Counted from the first letter of the stretch, positions 31,144-39,673 are shown. The stretch: 50,374 bases of DNA from Phenylobacterium sp. SCN 70-31 (GCF_001724605.1 NZ_MEEX01000033.1:1-50374); one strand, 5' to 3'. The notes: generated by a model not told the origin, from the sequence alone. Made by a program: numbers and translations.

Positions 31144-32178
31144 ATGCGCGCTCGGATGACCACAGCCGCCACCCTTCGCACGCTCGGCGCGCTGGCCGAC
31201 GCCGGCCTGGCCGAGCCTTCGCCCCCGCTGGAGGCGGTGGCGGCGCGGTACGCCGTGGCGGTGACGCCGGTCATGGTCGAGGCCATCGGCGACGCGCCCG
31301 ACGGCCCGGTGGGACGCCAGTTCCTTCCCACCGCCGCCGAACTCACCCAGGCGCCGGGCGAGAGCGACGATCCCATCGGCGACGAGGCGCACAGCCCCGT
31401 GGCGGGGATCGTCCACCGCTATCCCGACCGCGTGCTGCTCAAGGCGAACCACGCCTGCGCCGTCTACTGCCGCTTCTGCTTCCGGCGCGAGATGGTGGGT
31501 CCCGACGGCGTACGGCCGCTGTCTTCGGCGCAGCTCGACGCGGCGATGGCCTATGTGGCCGGTCGGCCCGAGATCTGGGAGGTGATCGTCACCGGCGGCG
31601 ATCCGTTCGTTCTGTCGCCGCGGCGCCTTTCCGGCCTGATGGCGCGGCTGGAGCGGATCGATCATGTGAAGGTGGTGCGCTTCCACACCCGCGTTCCGGC
31701 CGTGGCGCCCGATCGGGTGACCCCGTCGCTGGTCAAGGCGCTGACGGGAACCGGCAAGACGGTCTGGGTCGCGCTGCACGCCAATCACGCCGACGAACTC
31801 ACGCCGGCCGCCGAGGGGGCCTGCGCGCGCCTGATCGACGCCGGGATTCCGATGGTGAGCCAGAGCGTGCTGCTGCGCGGGGTGAACGATTCTCCCGCGG
31901 CGCTGGAGGCCCTGATGCGTCGCTTCGTCGAGATGCGGATCAAGCCCTACTACCTCCACCACGCCGACATGGCGCCCGGCACCGGTCATTTCCGCACCAC
32001 CCTCGCCGAGGGCCAGGCCCTCATGCGCGGCCTGCGCGGCCGGGTTTCGGGCCTGTGCCAGCCCACCTACGTGCTCGACATTCCCGGCGGGTTCGGCAAG
32101 TCGCCGGTCGGTCCCTGCTACGTCGGCGAGGACCGGGTGACGGACCCGTCCGGTCGCGAACACCGCTATCCCACCTGA
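31144..32178 (+). CDS. epmB: EF-P beta-lysylation protein EpmB (lysine 2,3-aminomutase-like)
   Basis: A 344-residue radical SAM enzyme. The cluster-binding motif C-A-V-Y-C-R-F-C-F-R-R lies near residue 108-118, followed by G-G-D-P-F-V (SAM binding) and the PLP lysine region near the C-terminus (G-G-F-G-K-S-P). It makes (R)-beta-lysine for EpmA. ATG 31144 is used; ATG 31156 four codons later is also possible. Its place behind epmA and next to efp makes the pathway assignment secure. EpmC is not present in the window. Confidence 0.93.
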   Translation: MRARMTTAATLRTLGALADAGLAEPSPPLEAVAARYAVAVTPVMVEAIGDAPDGPVGRQFLPTAAELTQAPGESDDPIGDEAHSPVAGIVHRYPDRVLLKANHACAVYCRFCFRREMVGPDGVRPLSSAQLDAAMAYVAGRPEIWEVIVTGGDPFVLSPRRLSGLMARLERIDHVKVVRFHTRVPAVAPDRVTPSLVKALTGTGKTVWVALHANHADELTPAAEGACARLIDAGIPMVSQSVLLRGVNDSPAALEALMRRFVEMRIKPYYLHHADMAPGTGHFRTTLAEGQALMRGLRGRVSGLCQPTYVLDIPGGFGKSPVGPCYVGEDRVTDPSGREHRYPT

Positions 32179-32230
32179 CGGCCCGACCTCGGGGCCCGAG
32201 CTCTGCGGGCGGCGTCACTGTGGCTGGCGA

Positions 32231-32249
32231 GTGACAGTTAAGCTGTCAC
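32231..32249. promoter_or_regulatory. Inverted repeat GTGACAG-N5-CTGTCAC
   Basis: Perfect 7-bp arms in the gap between epmB and the L,D-transpeptidase gene, 113 bases before the chosen start. It could be a repressor site or the weak terminator stem of epmB. Confidence 0.35.
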
Positions 32250-32361
32250 GTGGGCCCCTGCCGTCGACACGCCGGCGCCTTGAGGCCAGTTATGCGTTCA
32301 TCCGATCGAACGGAGCCTACGTAGCTCCGAGGGCGTCGGAGAGAGGGTTCTGGCTTTGCAC

Positions 32362-33906
32362 ATGAGGGGTCGAGGTTTCGGGGGCGGTCGCATGGGACGT
32401 CGCCTGGCCCTGGTTGCGGCTGCGCCGCTGGCCTTCGCCGCGCCGGCGACGGGCCAGCCGACCACCCAGTCTCCCGCTGCGACTCCGGCCGCCCAGACCT
32501 CCGCGCCACAGGCTGCGCCGCCCGTGCTCGATCTTCCGCCGCCGCCCGCGCCTCCGGTCGAAATCCCCGCGCTCACCGCCGCGCAGGTGGACGTGGCGAT
32601 CCGGGTGCTGCGCGCGGCCGACGCTCACGGCCTCCAGCCCAAGGCCTATCTGCCCGATGGCGTCGCCGAGGGCGCGGACCTCGGCATGGCGCAGAACGCG
32701 GCGCTGTCGGACGGCCTCCTGAGGTATGCGCGCGACGTGAAGATCGGGCGGCTGGAGCCGGGCCGGTTTCCCGCGCTCTGGCAGATTCGCCCGGCGGCCT
32801 ACGATCCGGCGCCCGAACTGGCCCAGGCCCTGGCGGAGAACCGGCTGCAGGCGTGGCTCGACAGCCTGCCGCCCCGCTATTCCGGCTACGTCGCCCTGAA
32901 GCGCGGCCTGGCGCGTTATCGCGAGATCGCGGCCCAGGGGGGCTGGAAGGCCGTTCCCGAGGGCGCGAAGCTGGAGCTGGGCTCGAACGACCCGCGGGTG
33001 GTCGCGCTGCGCGCCCGCCTGGCCGTGGACGACCCTCTGGTCGCCGCCGCCGGGCCTGCGACCTTCGACAAGCCGTTGGAGGAGGCCGTGATCCGCGCCC
33101 AGCGCCGCTATGGCCTGAAGCCCGACGGGGTGGTGGGGCCGGGCACGCTCTTCCACCTGAACCAGCCGGTGGGCCAGCGGGTGTTGCAGATCATCGCCAA
33201 CATGGAACGCTGGCGCTGGATGCCGGCCACCATGCCGGCCACGCGCGTGCAGGTGAACTCGGGCGCGGCCATCGTCACCCTGTTCCGCGACGACCGGCCC
33301 GTGATGTCGATGAAGGCGGTCTCGGGCAAGAAGGGCGACGAGACGCCGATGCTGACGTCGATGATCCACAGCGTGGTCATCAACCCGCCTTGGAACGTGC
33401 CCTCCGGCATCGCCGCGCGCGAACTGTGGCCGAAGGAGCGCGCCAGTCCCGGCTATTTCGCGCGAAACGGCTACCGCGTGATCCCCGTGGAGGGCGGCCA
33501 GCCCCGCCTCCAGCAGGCTTCGGGCGACCAGAGCGCGCTGGGCCGGTTCAAGTTCGACTTCGACAACCCGTTCGCCGTCTATCTGCACGACACGCCTTCG
33601 AAGGGCGGCTTCGACCTCTATGCGCGCCAGGCCAGCCACGGCTGCGTCAGGATCGAAAAGCCGCGGGCGCTGGCCGAGGCGCTGCTGGAAGGCAACTCCA
33701 CCTGGACCGCCGAGGGGATCGAGAAGCAGCTCCAGGGGGACAAGACCGTTCGGGCGCGGATGAACGTGCAGGTCCCGGTCTACATCTTCTACTGGACGGC
33801 GTTCGGCGGTTCGGACGGACAGATGCAGTTCCGCGCCGATCCCTATGGTTGGGACCGTGAGCTGCTGCAGCGGGTCGGCGTGCTGGCGTCGGGCGTCAAG
33901 GCCTGA
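32362..33906 (+). CDS. Periplasmic L,D-transpeptidase (YcbB/LdtD-like)
   Basis: A 514-residue protein with a basic/hydrophobic signal sequence (G-R-R-L-A-L-V-A-A-A-P-L-A-F-A) and a Pro/Ala linker. A scaffold domain and a peptidoglycan-binding domain (about 205-260, R-R-Y-G-L-K-P-D-G-V-V-G-P-G-T-L) precede the YkuD catalytic domain, whose active-site motif is H-D-T-P through S-H-G-C-V-R-I (Cys near residue 428). It cross-links peptidoglycan through 3-3 meso-DAP bonds or attaches proteins. The start is uncertain among TTG 32356, ATG 32362 and ATG 32392; the last leaves the most typical signal peptide. Confidence 0.9.
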   Translation: MRGRGFGGGRMGRRLALVAAAPLAFAAPATGQPTTQSPAATPAAQTSAPQAAPPVLDLPPPPAPPVEIPALTAAQVDVAIRVLRAADAHGLQPKAYLPDGVAEGADLGMAQNAALSDGLLRYARDVKIGRLEPGRFPALWQIRPAAYDPAPELAQALAENRLQAWLDSLPPRYSGYVALKRGLARYREIAAQGGWKAVPEGAKLELGSNDPRVVALRARLAVDDPLVAAAGPATFDKPLEEAVIRAQRRYGLKPDGVVGPGTLFHLNQPVGQRVLQIIANMERWRWMPATMPATRVQVNSGAAIVTLFRDDRPVMSMKAVSGKKGDETPMLTSMIHSVVINPPWNVPSGIAARELWPKERASPGYFARNGYRVIPVEGGQPRLQQASGDQSALGRFKFDFDNPFAVYLHDTPSKGGFDLYARQASHGCVRIEKPRALAEALLEGNSTWTAEGIEKQLQGDKTVRARMNVQVPVYIFYWTAFGGSDGQMQFRADPYGWDRELLQRVGVLASGVKA

Positions 33907-33922
33907 GAGGGGAGCGGGGGCG

Positions 33923-34219
33923 ATGTTGAGGAAGGTGCTTTGGATCGCGGCCGCATGCGCGGCGGTGCTGGCCGCCCTGGCGGCGAGCCGGATGCTCGGC
34001 TTCGATCGGCCGGCCGCGCCGCCGGCGTCCCAAGACGCCGCGCCCGCCGCCGAGGAGAACGCCGCCCCCGCTGTCGCGGCTGAACCCGCCCCGCCGCCCG
34101 AGCCTGCGCCCGCGCCTCCGGCGCCGCCGCCCACACCGGAGGAGCAGCAGATCCTGGACGACGCGGCCGCCACCGGCATGACGACGATCGAACCCGAGCC
34201 GGATGCGCCGCAGAACTGA
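33923..34219 (+). CDS. Small membrane-anchored Pro/Ala-rich protein
   Basis: A 98-residue protein with ATG 33923 behind GGGGAGCGGGGG, 16 bases after the L,D-transpeptidase stop. One N-terminal membrane segment (V-L-W-I-A-A-A-C-A-A-V-L-A-A-L-A-A) is followed by a Pro/Ala/Glu-rich periplasmic linker and an acidic tail (E-E-Q-Q-I-L-D-D-A-A-A-T-G-M-T). The family is not recognised. It is probably cotranscribed with the transpeptidase and may be an envelope partner. Confidence 0.6.
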   Translation: MLRKVLWIAAACAAVLAALAASRMLGFDRPAAPPASQDAAPAAEENAAPAVAAEPAPPPEPAPAPPAPPPTPEEQQILDDAAATGMTTIEPEPDAPQN

Positions 34220-34257
34220 CGGGACGTGAGGCGCCGCCGGCCGTGAAAGCGTCCCGC

Positions 34258-34854
34258 CTACGATCCCCGCCACTGGCGGACGCGGCCCGTGTCCACGTGG
34301 ACGAAATCGGAAACGGGATAGAAGCCGACGCCGCCGGCGCCGACGGCCAGGGCGGCGTCGCGCAGCCGTGACAGTTCCACGCCCTGGAGCCGAACGTCGA
34401 TCGCCTTGCCGAGCGTGTGCTGGCTGTTCGTCGCGACCCCCTTGGAGCGGCCGGCCAGCATCGCGTTGGTCCGGGGGGACCGATACCCCGAGATGATCTG
34501 GAACGGCCTGGGCGTTTCCAGTTTCGACTGGATCGCGTGGAGCGCGTCGAAGAGGCCCGGGTCGATGAAGTGCTCGTCGCCGGTGCGCCAGTCGCGCATC
34601 ACCCGGTTCGCCGCCGCCAGGGCGTCGGGCAGGTAGCTGCCGTTGGCGTAGTAGACCTCGTTGAACGCGTCGCCCGTATGCAGGTTGTGCAGGACCGCGC
34701 GCCGCGGCTCCCAAACGTCCAGGCTGCGGGACCATGCCGGCGCGGCGAGGAGGGTGGCGCCGGCGGCGGCGGCCAGTCCCAGAAGGTCCCGGCGCCCCGG
34801 AAAGTGCCGGCGTCCCTGAAGATCACGTCGATGGGGTCGGTCGGTCAGGTTCAC
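34258..34854 (-). CDS. DUF882 (YcbK/M15-like) protein with Tat signal
   Basis: A 198-residue protein. The N-terminus has a twin-arginine signal (G-R-R-D-L-L-G-L followed by an Ala-rich hydrophobic stretch). The rest is the DUF882/peptidase M15-like domain with zinc-binding motifs H-T-L-G-K-A-I-D-V and F-V-H-V-D-T-G. Family members are periplasmic zinc proteins related to D-Ala-D-Ala carboxypeptidases. It is convergent with the L,D-transpeptidase pair; in E. coli ycbB and ycbK are also neighbours, which supports a shared cell-wall role. Confidence 0.88.
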   Translation of the reverse strand: MNLTDRPHRRDLQGRRHFPGRRDLLGLAAAAGATLLAAPAWSRSLDVWEPRRAVLHNLHTGDAFNEVYYANGSYLPDALAAANRVMRDWRTGDEHFIDPGLFDALHAIQSKLETPRPFQIISGYRSPRTNAMLAGRSKGVATNSQHTLGKAIDVRLQGVELSRLRDAALAVGAGGVGFYPVSDFVHVDTGRVRQWRGS

Positions 34855-35165
34855 GACGCCTCCTGGCCTGGGGTTCTCTGTGCGCTTCGGTTCGCGTGTG
34901 AGGGGAGAATGGCGGCGAGGAGGGCGAGGTCAACCCCGCGGGCGCCTGTCTGCGACCACGGGACGCTGCTCGCTTTCGGCTTGAGCATGGCCATGGCATG
35001 TCGGATGGTCCGCTCGCGGCCGGCGCGGAAGACGTCGGCGTGGGAGGCCTTCTCGATGCATGTTCCGCCCGCGGCGACGGACGCCGGATTCTCCCGTGCG
35101 CCAGCCGCCTCGACACCGGCCGCCCCGACACCGGTCGCCCCGACACCCGCGCCGGGGCGCCGGCC
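34855..35165. other. 311-base divergent region with a 15-base tandem repeat
   Basis: Upstream of both the DUF882 gene and the transporter. Bases 35111-35155 hold three near-identical 15-base units (CGACACCGGCCGCCC and variants). In the transporter frame they would encode D-T-G-R-P repeats, but no start there suits the family. No other feature seen. Confidence 0.4.
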
Positions 35166-36497
35166 TTGACCGCCCCGCCCGTGACCGCGCCCTCCGACGT
35201 CGTCTCGTCTCCCGCCACCATCCGCAAGGTGGTGGGCGCCAGCATCATCGGCACCACCATCGAGTGGTACGACTTCTTCCTCTACGGGACAGCCGCCGCG
35301 CTGGTTTTCAATCGCCTGTTCTTCCCCGAGTCCGATCCGTTGGTCGGCACCATGCTCGCGTTCGCCACCTATGCGCTGGGCTTCTTCGCCCGGCCGCTGG
35401 GCGGGATCGTCTTCGGCCACTACGGCGACCGGATCGGCCGCAAGCGCCTTCTGATGCTGAGCCTGGTGCTGATGGGCGGGGCCACGGTGCTGATCGGCTG
35501 CCTGCCCACCTACGACCAGGTGGGGCTCTGGGCGCCGGCGATGCTGGTGGCGCTGCGTCTGGTCCAGGGCTTCGCCGTCGGCGGGGAGTGGGGCGGGGCG
35601 GTCCTGATCGTGGCCGAGCACGGCGACGCCGCCCGCCGGGGCTTCTGGACGAGCTGGCCGCAGGCGGGCGTCGCGGCCGGCAGCCTTCTGGCCTCGGCGG
35701 TGCTGACCGTGATGGCCGTGACCCAGTCCGAGGCCGATTTCCTGGCCTGGGGCTGGCGCGTCCCGTTCCTGATCTCGGTGGTTCTGATCGCCGTCGGATA
35801 TTGGATCCGCAGCGCCGTGGACGAGAGCCCCACGTTCAAGGCCCTGGCGGCCGAACAGGCGGCCTTGCCCAAGGCTCCGGTGGTGGAGGCGATCCGTACG
35901 CGCCCCTGGGCGATCGTGGTGGGCGGCGGCCTCAAGTTCGCCGAGAACATCAGCTACTACATCGTCAGCGTCTTCACGATCACCTACGTCACCCAGAAGC
36001 TGGGCCTGTCACGCGGCACGGCGTTGAACGCCATCCTCATCGCCTCGGCCGTCCATGTGGTGTCGATCCCGTTCTTCGGCTGGCTGTCGGACAGGATCGG
36101 GCGTCGGCCCGTCTACGCGGCGGGGGCGTTCGGCATGATGCTGTGGGCCTTCGCCTTCTTCGCGCTGCTCGACACCGCAGATCCCACGCTCATCGTCCTG
36201 GCCTGCGTGGGCGCGCTCGTCTTCCATGCCGCGATGTACGGACCCCAGGCGGCGTTCCTGGCCGAGATGTTTCCGACCCGGATGCGATACTCGGGCGCCT
36301 CGCTGGCCTATCAGGTCACGTCGATCTTCGCCGGCTCGCTGGCGCCCCTGATCGCGGCGGCGCTGCTGGCGGCGACGATGTCGGGGACGCCCATCGCCAT
36401 CTATGTGGCGACCGCATCGCTGATCACCGGGATCGCCGCGCTGGCGGCGCGGGAGACCCGCGGCAAGACCTTCGCCGAAATCGACGCGGAGTCCTGA
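35166..36497 (+). CDS. MFS transporter, metabolite:H+ symporter type
   Basis: A 443-residue, 12-helix transporter. It starts with the sugar-porter/MHS-family signature G-T-x-I-E-W-Y-D-F-F-L-Y-G in helix 1 and has G-H-Y-G-D-R-I-G-R-K in the 2-3 loop and L-S-D-R-I-G-R-R in the 8-9 loop. These features match the MHS subgroup (ProP, KgtP, ShiA), which import osmolytes, dicarboxylates or shikimate with protons. The TTG start at 35166 is chosen, GTG 35181 is possible, and the frame is open further upstream. Confidence 0.88.
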   Translation: MTAPPVTAPSDVVSSPATIRKVVGASIIGTTIEWYDFFLYGTAAALVFNRLFFPESDPLVGTMLAFATYALGFFARPLGGIVFGHYGDRIGRKRLLMLSLVLMGGATVLIGCLPTYDQVGLWAPAMLVALRLVQGFAVGGEWGGAVLIVAEHGDAARRGFWTSWPQAGVAAGSLLASAVLTVMAVTQSEADFLAWGWRVPFLISVVLIAVGYWIRSAVDESPTFKALAAEQAALPKAPVVEAIRTRPWAIVVGGGLKFAENISYYIVSVFTITYVTQKLGLSRGTALNAILIASAVHVVSIPFFGWLSDRIGRRPVYAAGAFGMMLWAFAFFALLDTADPTLIVLACVGALVFHAAMYGPQAAFLAEMFPTRMRYSGASLAYQVTSIFAGSLAPLIAAALLAATMSGTPIAIYVATASLITGIAALAARETRGKTFAEIDAES

Positions 36498-36528
36498 CCG
36501 CGGGCCCTTCCCAAGGCGTCGGACGGCG

Positions 36529-36711
36529 CTACTTCTTGAGCACGTCGCGGGCCGCTTCCTTGAGGGCGCCGACGCCCTTCTGGACCTTGCCCTCGACCCG
36601 CTCGGCCGCGCCTTCGGCCTGCAGCCGCTCGTCGCCGGTGGCCTTGCCGACCGCCTGCTTGACGGCGCCGACGGCGTCCTTGGCCGCGCCCTTGGCTTCA
36701 TCCTTGTGCAT
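36529..36711 (-). CDS. CsbD-family stress protein
   Basis: A 60-residue, lysine/glutamate/alanine-rich helical protein: M-H-K-D-E-A-K-G-A-A-K-D-A-V-G, then a G-K-A-T-G-D-E-R-L-Q-A-E-G core that is diagnostic of CsbD. AGGAAG precedes the ATG. CsbD proteins accumulate in general stress; their molecular function is unknown. An EcfG-type promoter just upstream fits that role. Confidence 0.88.
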   Translation of the reverse strand: MHKDEAKGAAKDAVGAVKQAVGKATGDERLQAEGAAERVEGKVQKGVGALKEAARDVLKK

Positions 36712-36743
36712 GTCGCGCTTCCTTTCGCTGCGTTGCGAAACAA

Positions 36744-36769
36744 GTACGCGGAGCGGGGCTTGCGGTTCC
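36744..36769 (-). promoter_or_regulatory. EcfG-type general-stress promoter for the CsbD gene
   Basis: Minus strand GGAAC (36769-36765), 16-base spacer, CGTAC (36748-36744). The alphaproteobacterial EcfG consensus is GGAAC-N16/17-CGTT. It sits in the 59-base gap behind the tetR stop, about 33 bases before ATG 36711. Confidence 0.5.
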
Positions 36770-36770
36770 C

Positions 36771-37364
36771 TCAGGCCGGCTGGCGCGCGGTGCGGTCGAT
36801 GAGGCTCGCGAAGGCGGCGACGGCCGAACGGCGGGCGTCCGTGTCGCCCATCATCCGCCGGGCGTCGGCGTGGCCGAGAACGAAGCTCTTGAGCTGGAAG
36901 TACGCCGCCTGGGCCTCGGCCTCGGATAGCGACGGCGTGCGGAGCGCGATGAATTCGTCGATCAGCGTCTTGCGGAAGGCCCGCAGTTGCTTTTGCAGCA
37001 AGTCGCGCAGCGGGCCGGGCTGGTCGTCCAACTCGACGCTCAGCGCCATGATCGGACATCCGCTGCGAGGCCAATCCTCCTCGCACCAGCGCAGCCAGCA
37101 CTCAAACACCTTCTCCAGGCGTGGCCGGCCCGGCGGGAGGCTCGCAGCCGGCGTCCAGACGCGGTCTCGGAACATGCCGCCGACCATCTCCACGACGGCC
37201 AGATGCATGTCTTCCTTGGACTCGAAGTGCTTGAAGAGGCCGCTCTTGGACAGGCCGACCGCCTCGGCCACGTCGTTCAGGCTGACGCCGGTGAGGCCTC
37301 GCACCGCGGCGAGCTGCGCGGCTTCCTGGATGATGCGGGTGCGGGTCGCCTCGCCCTTACGCAA
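36771..37364 (-). CDS. TetR-family transcriptional regulator
   Basis: A 197-residue repressor. The N-terminal HTH contains V-S-L-N-D-V-A-E-A-V-G-L-S-K-S-G-L-F-K-H-F-E-S-K-E (about residues 26-50), the canonical TetR recognition region, followed by a helical ligand domain with C-W-L-R-W-C-E-E. The start is TTG 37364 with GGAGG nine bases upstream. It is divergent from the secreted-protein gene at 37472; the shared 107-base region has direct repeats that may be its operators. The ligand is unknown. Confidence 0.88.
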   Translation of the reverse strand: MRKGEATRTRIIQEAAQLAAVRGLTGVSLNDVAEAVGLSKSGLFKHFESKEDMHLAVVEMVGGMFRDRVWTPAASLPPGRPRLEKVFECWLRWCEEDWPRSGCPIMALSVELDDQPGPLRDLLQKQLRAFRKTLIDEFIALRTPSLSEAEAQAAYFQLKSFVLGHADARRMMGDTDARRSAVAAFASLIDRTARQPA

Positions 37365-37394
37365 TGCGCGGAACCTCCTCGCCGAAACGACGCC

Positions 37395-37451
37395 TTGACA
37401 AAGGGACCGATCGTGCTCTTTTGACGGTCGAGCGACCGGTCGTGCTCTTTT
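37395..37451 (+). promoter_or_regulatory. Duplicated promoter/operator unit between tetR and the secreted-protein gene
   Basis: Two 18-base direct repeats, GACCGATCGTGCTCTTTT (37405-37422) and GACCGGTCGTGCTCTTTT (37434-37451), differ at one base and are 29 bases apart. Each follows a TTGAC box (37395 and 37421). The second includes the palindrome CGACCGGTCG. Likely TetR-type operators within tandem promoters. Confidence 0.45.
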
Positions 37452-37471
37452 CTACCGAAGGGATCACGGGA

Positions 37472-37825
37472 ATGCAAAACTGTGTAGGCGCGATGGCCGC
37501 ATTGGCCTTCGGCGCGTCCTTGGCCGTCTTTGGGCCGGCGCAGGCGCAGGAGGCGGGGTTCGTCGGCTCGGCCCGTCTGGCCACGCCCGCGGCGGCGCCG
37601 GTGGCCCAGACCATCTCCGGCGTCGATTGGCGCTGCGAGGGCGACCAGTGCCAGGGCGCGGCGGCCCGGCGCGCCAATCTCGATGGCGTGGTGCGCGAGT
37701 GCAAGAAGGTCGTCGCGGTCATCGGTCCGGTCGCCAGCTACCGCTCGGGCGGCCGCGAACTCACCGTGGGTCAGCTCCGCGCCTGCAACAAGGCCGCGGT
37801 CCAGGTGCAGACGGCGCGCAACTAG
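37472..37825 (+). CDS. Small secreted protein (Caulobacter CC_3452-like)
   Basis: A 117-residue protein with a signal peptide (M-A-A-L-A-F-G-A-S-L-A-V-F-G-P-A-Q-A-Q). The mature part has W-R-C-E-G-D-Q-C-Q-G-A-A-A-R-R, with two closely spaced cysteines likely to form a disulfide, then C-K-K-V-V-A-V-I-G-P-V-A-S-Y and L-R-A-C-N-K-A-A. I recall this pattern from a small Caulobacterales/sphingomonad family named after CC_3452; the function is unknown. A terminator follows, so it is a single-gene unit probably controlled by the divergent TetR regulator. Confidence 0.65.
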   Translation: MQNCVGAMAALAFGASLAVFGPAQAQEAGFVGSARLATPAAAPVAQTISGVDWRCEGDQCQGAAARRANLDGVVRECKKVVAVIGPVASYRSGGRELTVGQLRACNKAAVQVQTARN

Positions 37826-37884
37826 GGCGTCGCCCCAGGTTTCCTCCCCTCCGGCCGCCATCGTTCCCGGCCGACGGGGTTCCT

Positions 37885-37923
37885 CCGCGGGAGGGGCGGC
37901 CCGCCTCTCCCGCGGGTTCTTTG
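37885..37923 (+). terminator. Intrinsic terminator behind the secreted-protein gene
   Basis: CCGCGGGAG, 13-base loop, CTCCCGCGG, then GTTCTTT. A 9-bp GC stem with a short T-tract. Confidence 0.65.
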
Positions 37924-38008
37924 GCCCGCTTCCGTTGCGCCCGGGCGCCGGCGCGGCTATCTCCCCGCTCGACTTCCCCAACAGACGACGAGCGAGCGCG
38001 GACGCCCC

Positions 38009-39673
38009 ATGGCGCAGCAGTACATTTTCCAGATGCAGGGCCTGACCAAGGCCTATCCTGGCAGCCCGAAGAAGCTCTTCGAGAACATCTGGCTGAGCTT
38101 CTACTCCGACGCGAAGATCGGCGTCGTTGGCGTGAACGGCTCGGGGAAATCCACCCTGCTGAAGATCATGGCGGGGATCGACAAGGAGTTCACCGGCGAG
38201 GCCTTCGCCGCCGATGGCGTGAAGCGCGGCTATCTCGAGCAGGAACCCAAGCTCGACGAGACGCTCGACGTCTGGGGCAACGTCATCTCGTGGTGCGAAG
38301 AGAAGCAGATCTTCGACAGGTACAACGAAGTCGCCACCAGGATGGGCGAGGAATACACGGATGAGCTGATGGAGGAGATGACCGCCCTCCAGGAGAAGCT
38401 CGACGCCGGCGACCTCTGGGACATCGACAGCCGCATCGAGATGGCGATGGACGCGCTGCGCTGCCCGCCGAACGACTGGCCGGTGGACAAGCTGTCGGGC
38501 GGCGAGCGCCGCCGCGTGGCGCTGGCCCGCCTGCTGCTGGCCAAGCCCGACATGCTGCTGCTGGACGAGCCCACCAACCACCTCGACGCCGAAAGCGTGG
38601 CCTGGCTGCAGCACCACCTGGAGGCCTTCCCGGGCTGCGTGATCCTGGTCACCCACGATCGCTACTTCCTGGATCAGGTCACGAAGTGGACGCTGGAGCT
38701 CGATCGCGGCAAGGGCCTGCCGCACGAGGGCAACTACTCGTCCTGGCTTGAGCAGAAGACCAAGCGCCTGGCGCAGGAAGAGCGCGAGGAGGCCGGCAAG
38801 AAGCGCACGATCGAGCGCGAACTGGCCTGGGTGCGCTCGTCGCCCTCGGCGCGCCGCACGAAGTCCAAGGCCCGCCTGGCCGCCTTCGAGGACCTGCAGA
38901 ACGAGGCCGATCGCGCCAAGCAGACCTTCGCCCAGATCCAGATCCCGCCGGGGCCGCGCCTGGGCAACGTGGTGATCGAGGCCGAGGGGCTGGAGAAGGA
39001 GTACGGCGACAAGCTGCTGTTCAAGGATCTGACGTTCAAGCTGCCGCCGGGCGGCATCGTGGGCGTGATCGGCCCCAACGGCGCGGGCAAGACCACGCTG
39101 TTCAAAATCCTCACCGGCCAGGAGACGCCCGACCGGGGCAGCGTACGGCTGGGCGAGACCGTGAAGCTGGCCTACGTCGACCAGAGCCGGGACAACCTCG
39201 ACCCCAACAAGAACGTCTGGGAGGAGATTTCGGGCGGCCTGGACATCATGAAGGTGGGGACCCGCGAGATCCCGTCGCGCGCCTACACCGGCTCGTTCAA
39301 CTTCAAGGGCGGCGACCAGCAGAAGAAGGTGGGCCTGCTCTCGGGCGGTGAGCGCAACCGCGTCCATCTGGCCAAGACCCTGGCCTCGGGCGGCAACGTG
39401 CTGATGCTCGACGAACCGACCAACGACCTGGATGTGGAAACCCTGGGCGCGCTGGAATCGGCGCTCGAGGATTTTCCGGGCTGCGCCGTGGTCATCAGCC
39501 ACGACCGCTTCTTCCTGGATCGCCTGGCCACCCATATCCTGGCCTTCGAAGGCGACTCGAAGGTGGAATGGTTCGAGGGCAACTTCGAAGCCTACGAAGA
39601 GGACAAGAAGCGTCGCCTCGGCGCCGACAGCCTCATTCCCCATCGGATCAAGTTCCAGAAGTTCGCGCGTTAG
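38009..39673 (+). CDS. ettA: Energy-dependent translational throttle protein EttA (ABC-F)
   Basis: 554 residues with two ABC domains and no membrane part. First domain: Walker A G-V-N-G-S-G-K-S-T, signature L-S-G-G-E-R-R-R-V, Walker B M-L-L-L-D-E-P-T-N-H-L-D. Second domain: G-P-N-G-A-G-K-T-T, L-S-G-G-E-R-N-R-V-H, M-L-D-E-P-T-N-D-L-D. The linker is charged, with the EttA-typical A-R-R-T-K-S-K-A-R-L, and the arm and C-terminal R-I-K-F-Q-K-F are also typical. EttA binds the ribosomal E site and gates the first peptide bond according to the ATP/ADP ratio. ATG 38009. Confidence 0.95.
   Translation: MAQQYIFQMQGLTKAYPGSPKKLFENIWLSFYSDAKIGVVGVNGSGKSTLLKIMAGIDKEFTGEAFAADGVKRGYLEQEPKLDETLDVWGNVISWCEEKQIFDRYNEVATRMGEEYTDELMEEMTALQEKLDAGDLWDIDSRIEMAMDALRCPPNDWPVDKLSGGERRRVALARLLLAKPDMLLLDEPTNHLDAESVAWLQHHLEAFPGCVILVTHDRYFLDQVTKWTLELDRGKGLPHEGNYSSWLEQKTKRLAQEEREEAGKKRTIERELAWVRSSPSARRTKSKARLAAFEDLQNEADRAKQTFAQIQIPPGPRLGNVVIEAEGLEKEYGDKLLFKDLTFKLPPGGIVGVIGPNGAGKTTLFKILTGQETPDRGSVRLGETVKLAYVDQSRDNLDPNKNVWEEISGGLDIMKVGTREIPSRAYTGSFNFKGGDQQKKVGLLSGGERNRVHLAKTLASGGNVLMLDEPTNDLDVETLGALESALEDFPGCAVVISHDRFFLDRLATHILAFEGDSKVEWFEGNFEAYEEDKKRRLGADSLIPHRIKFQKFAR

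Noticed and set aside
37405..37451. CRISPR-like repeats
   Set aside because: Only two copies with an 11-base spacer, located in a promoter region.
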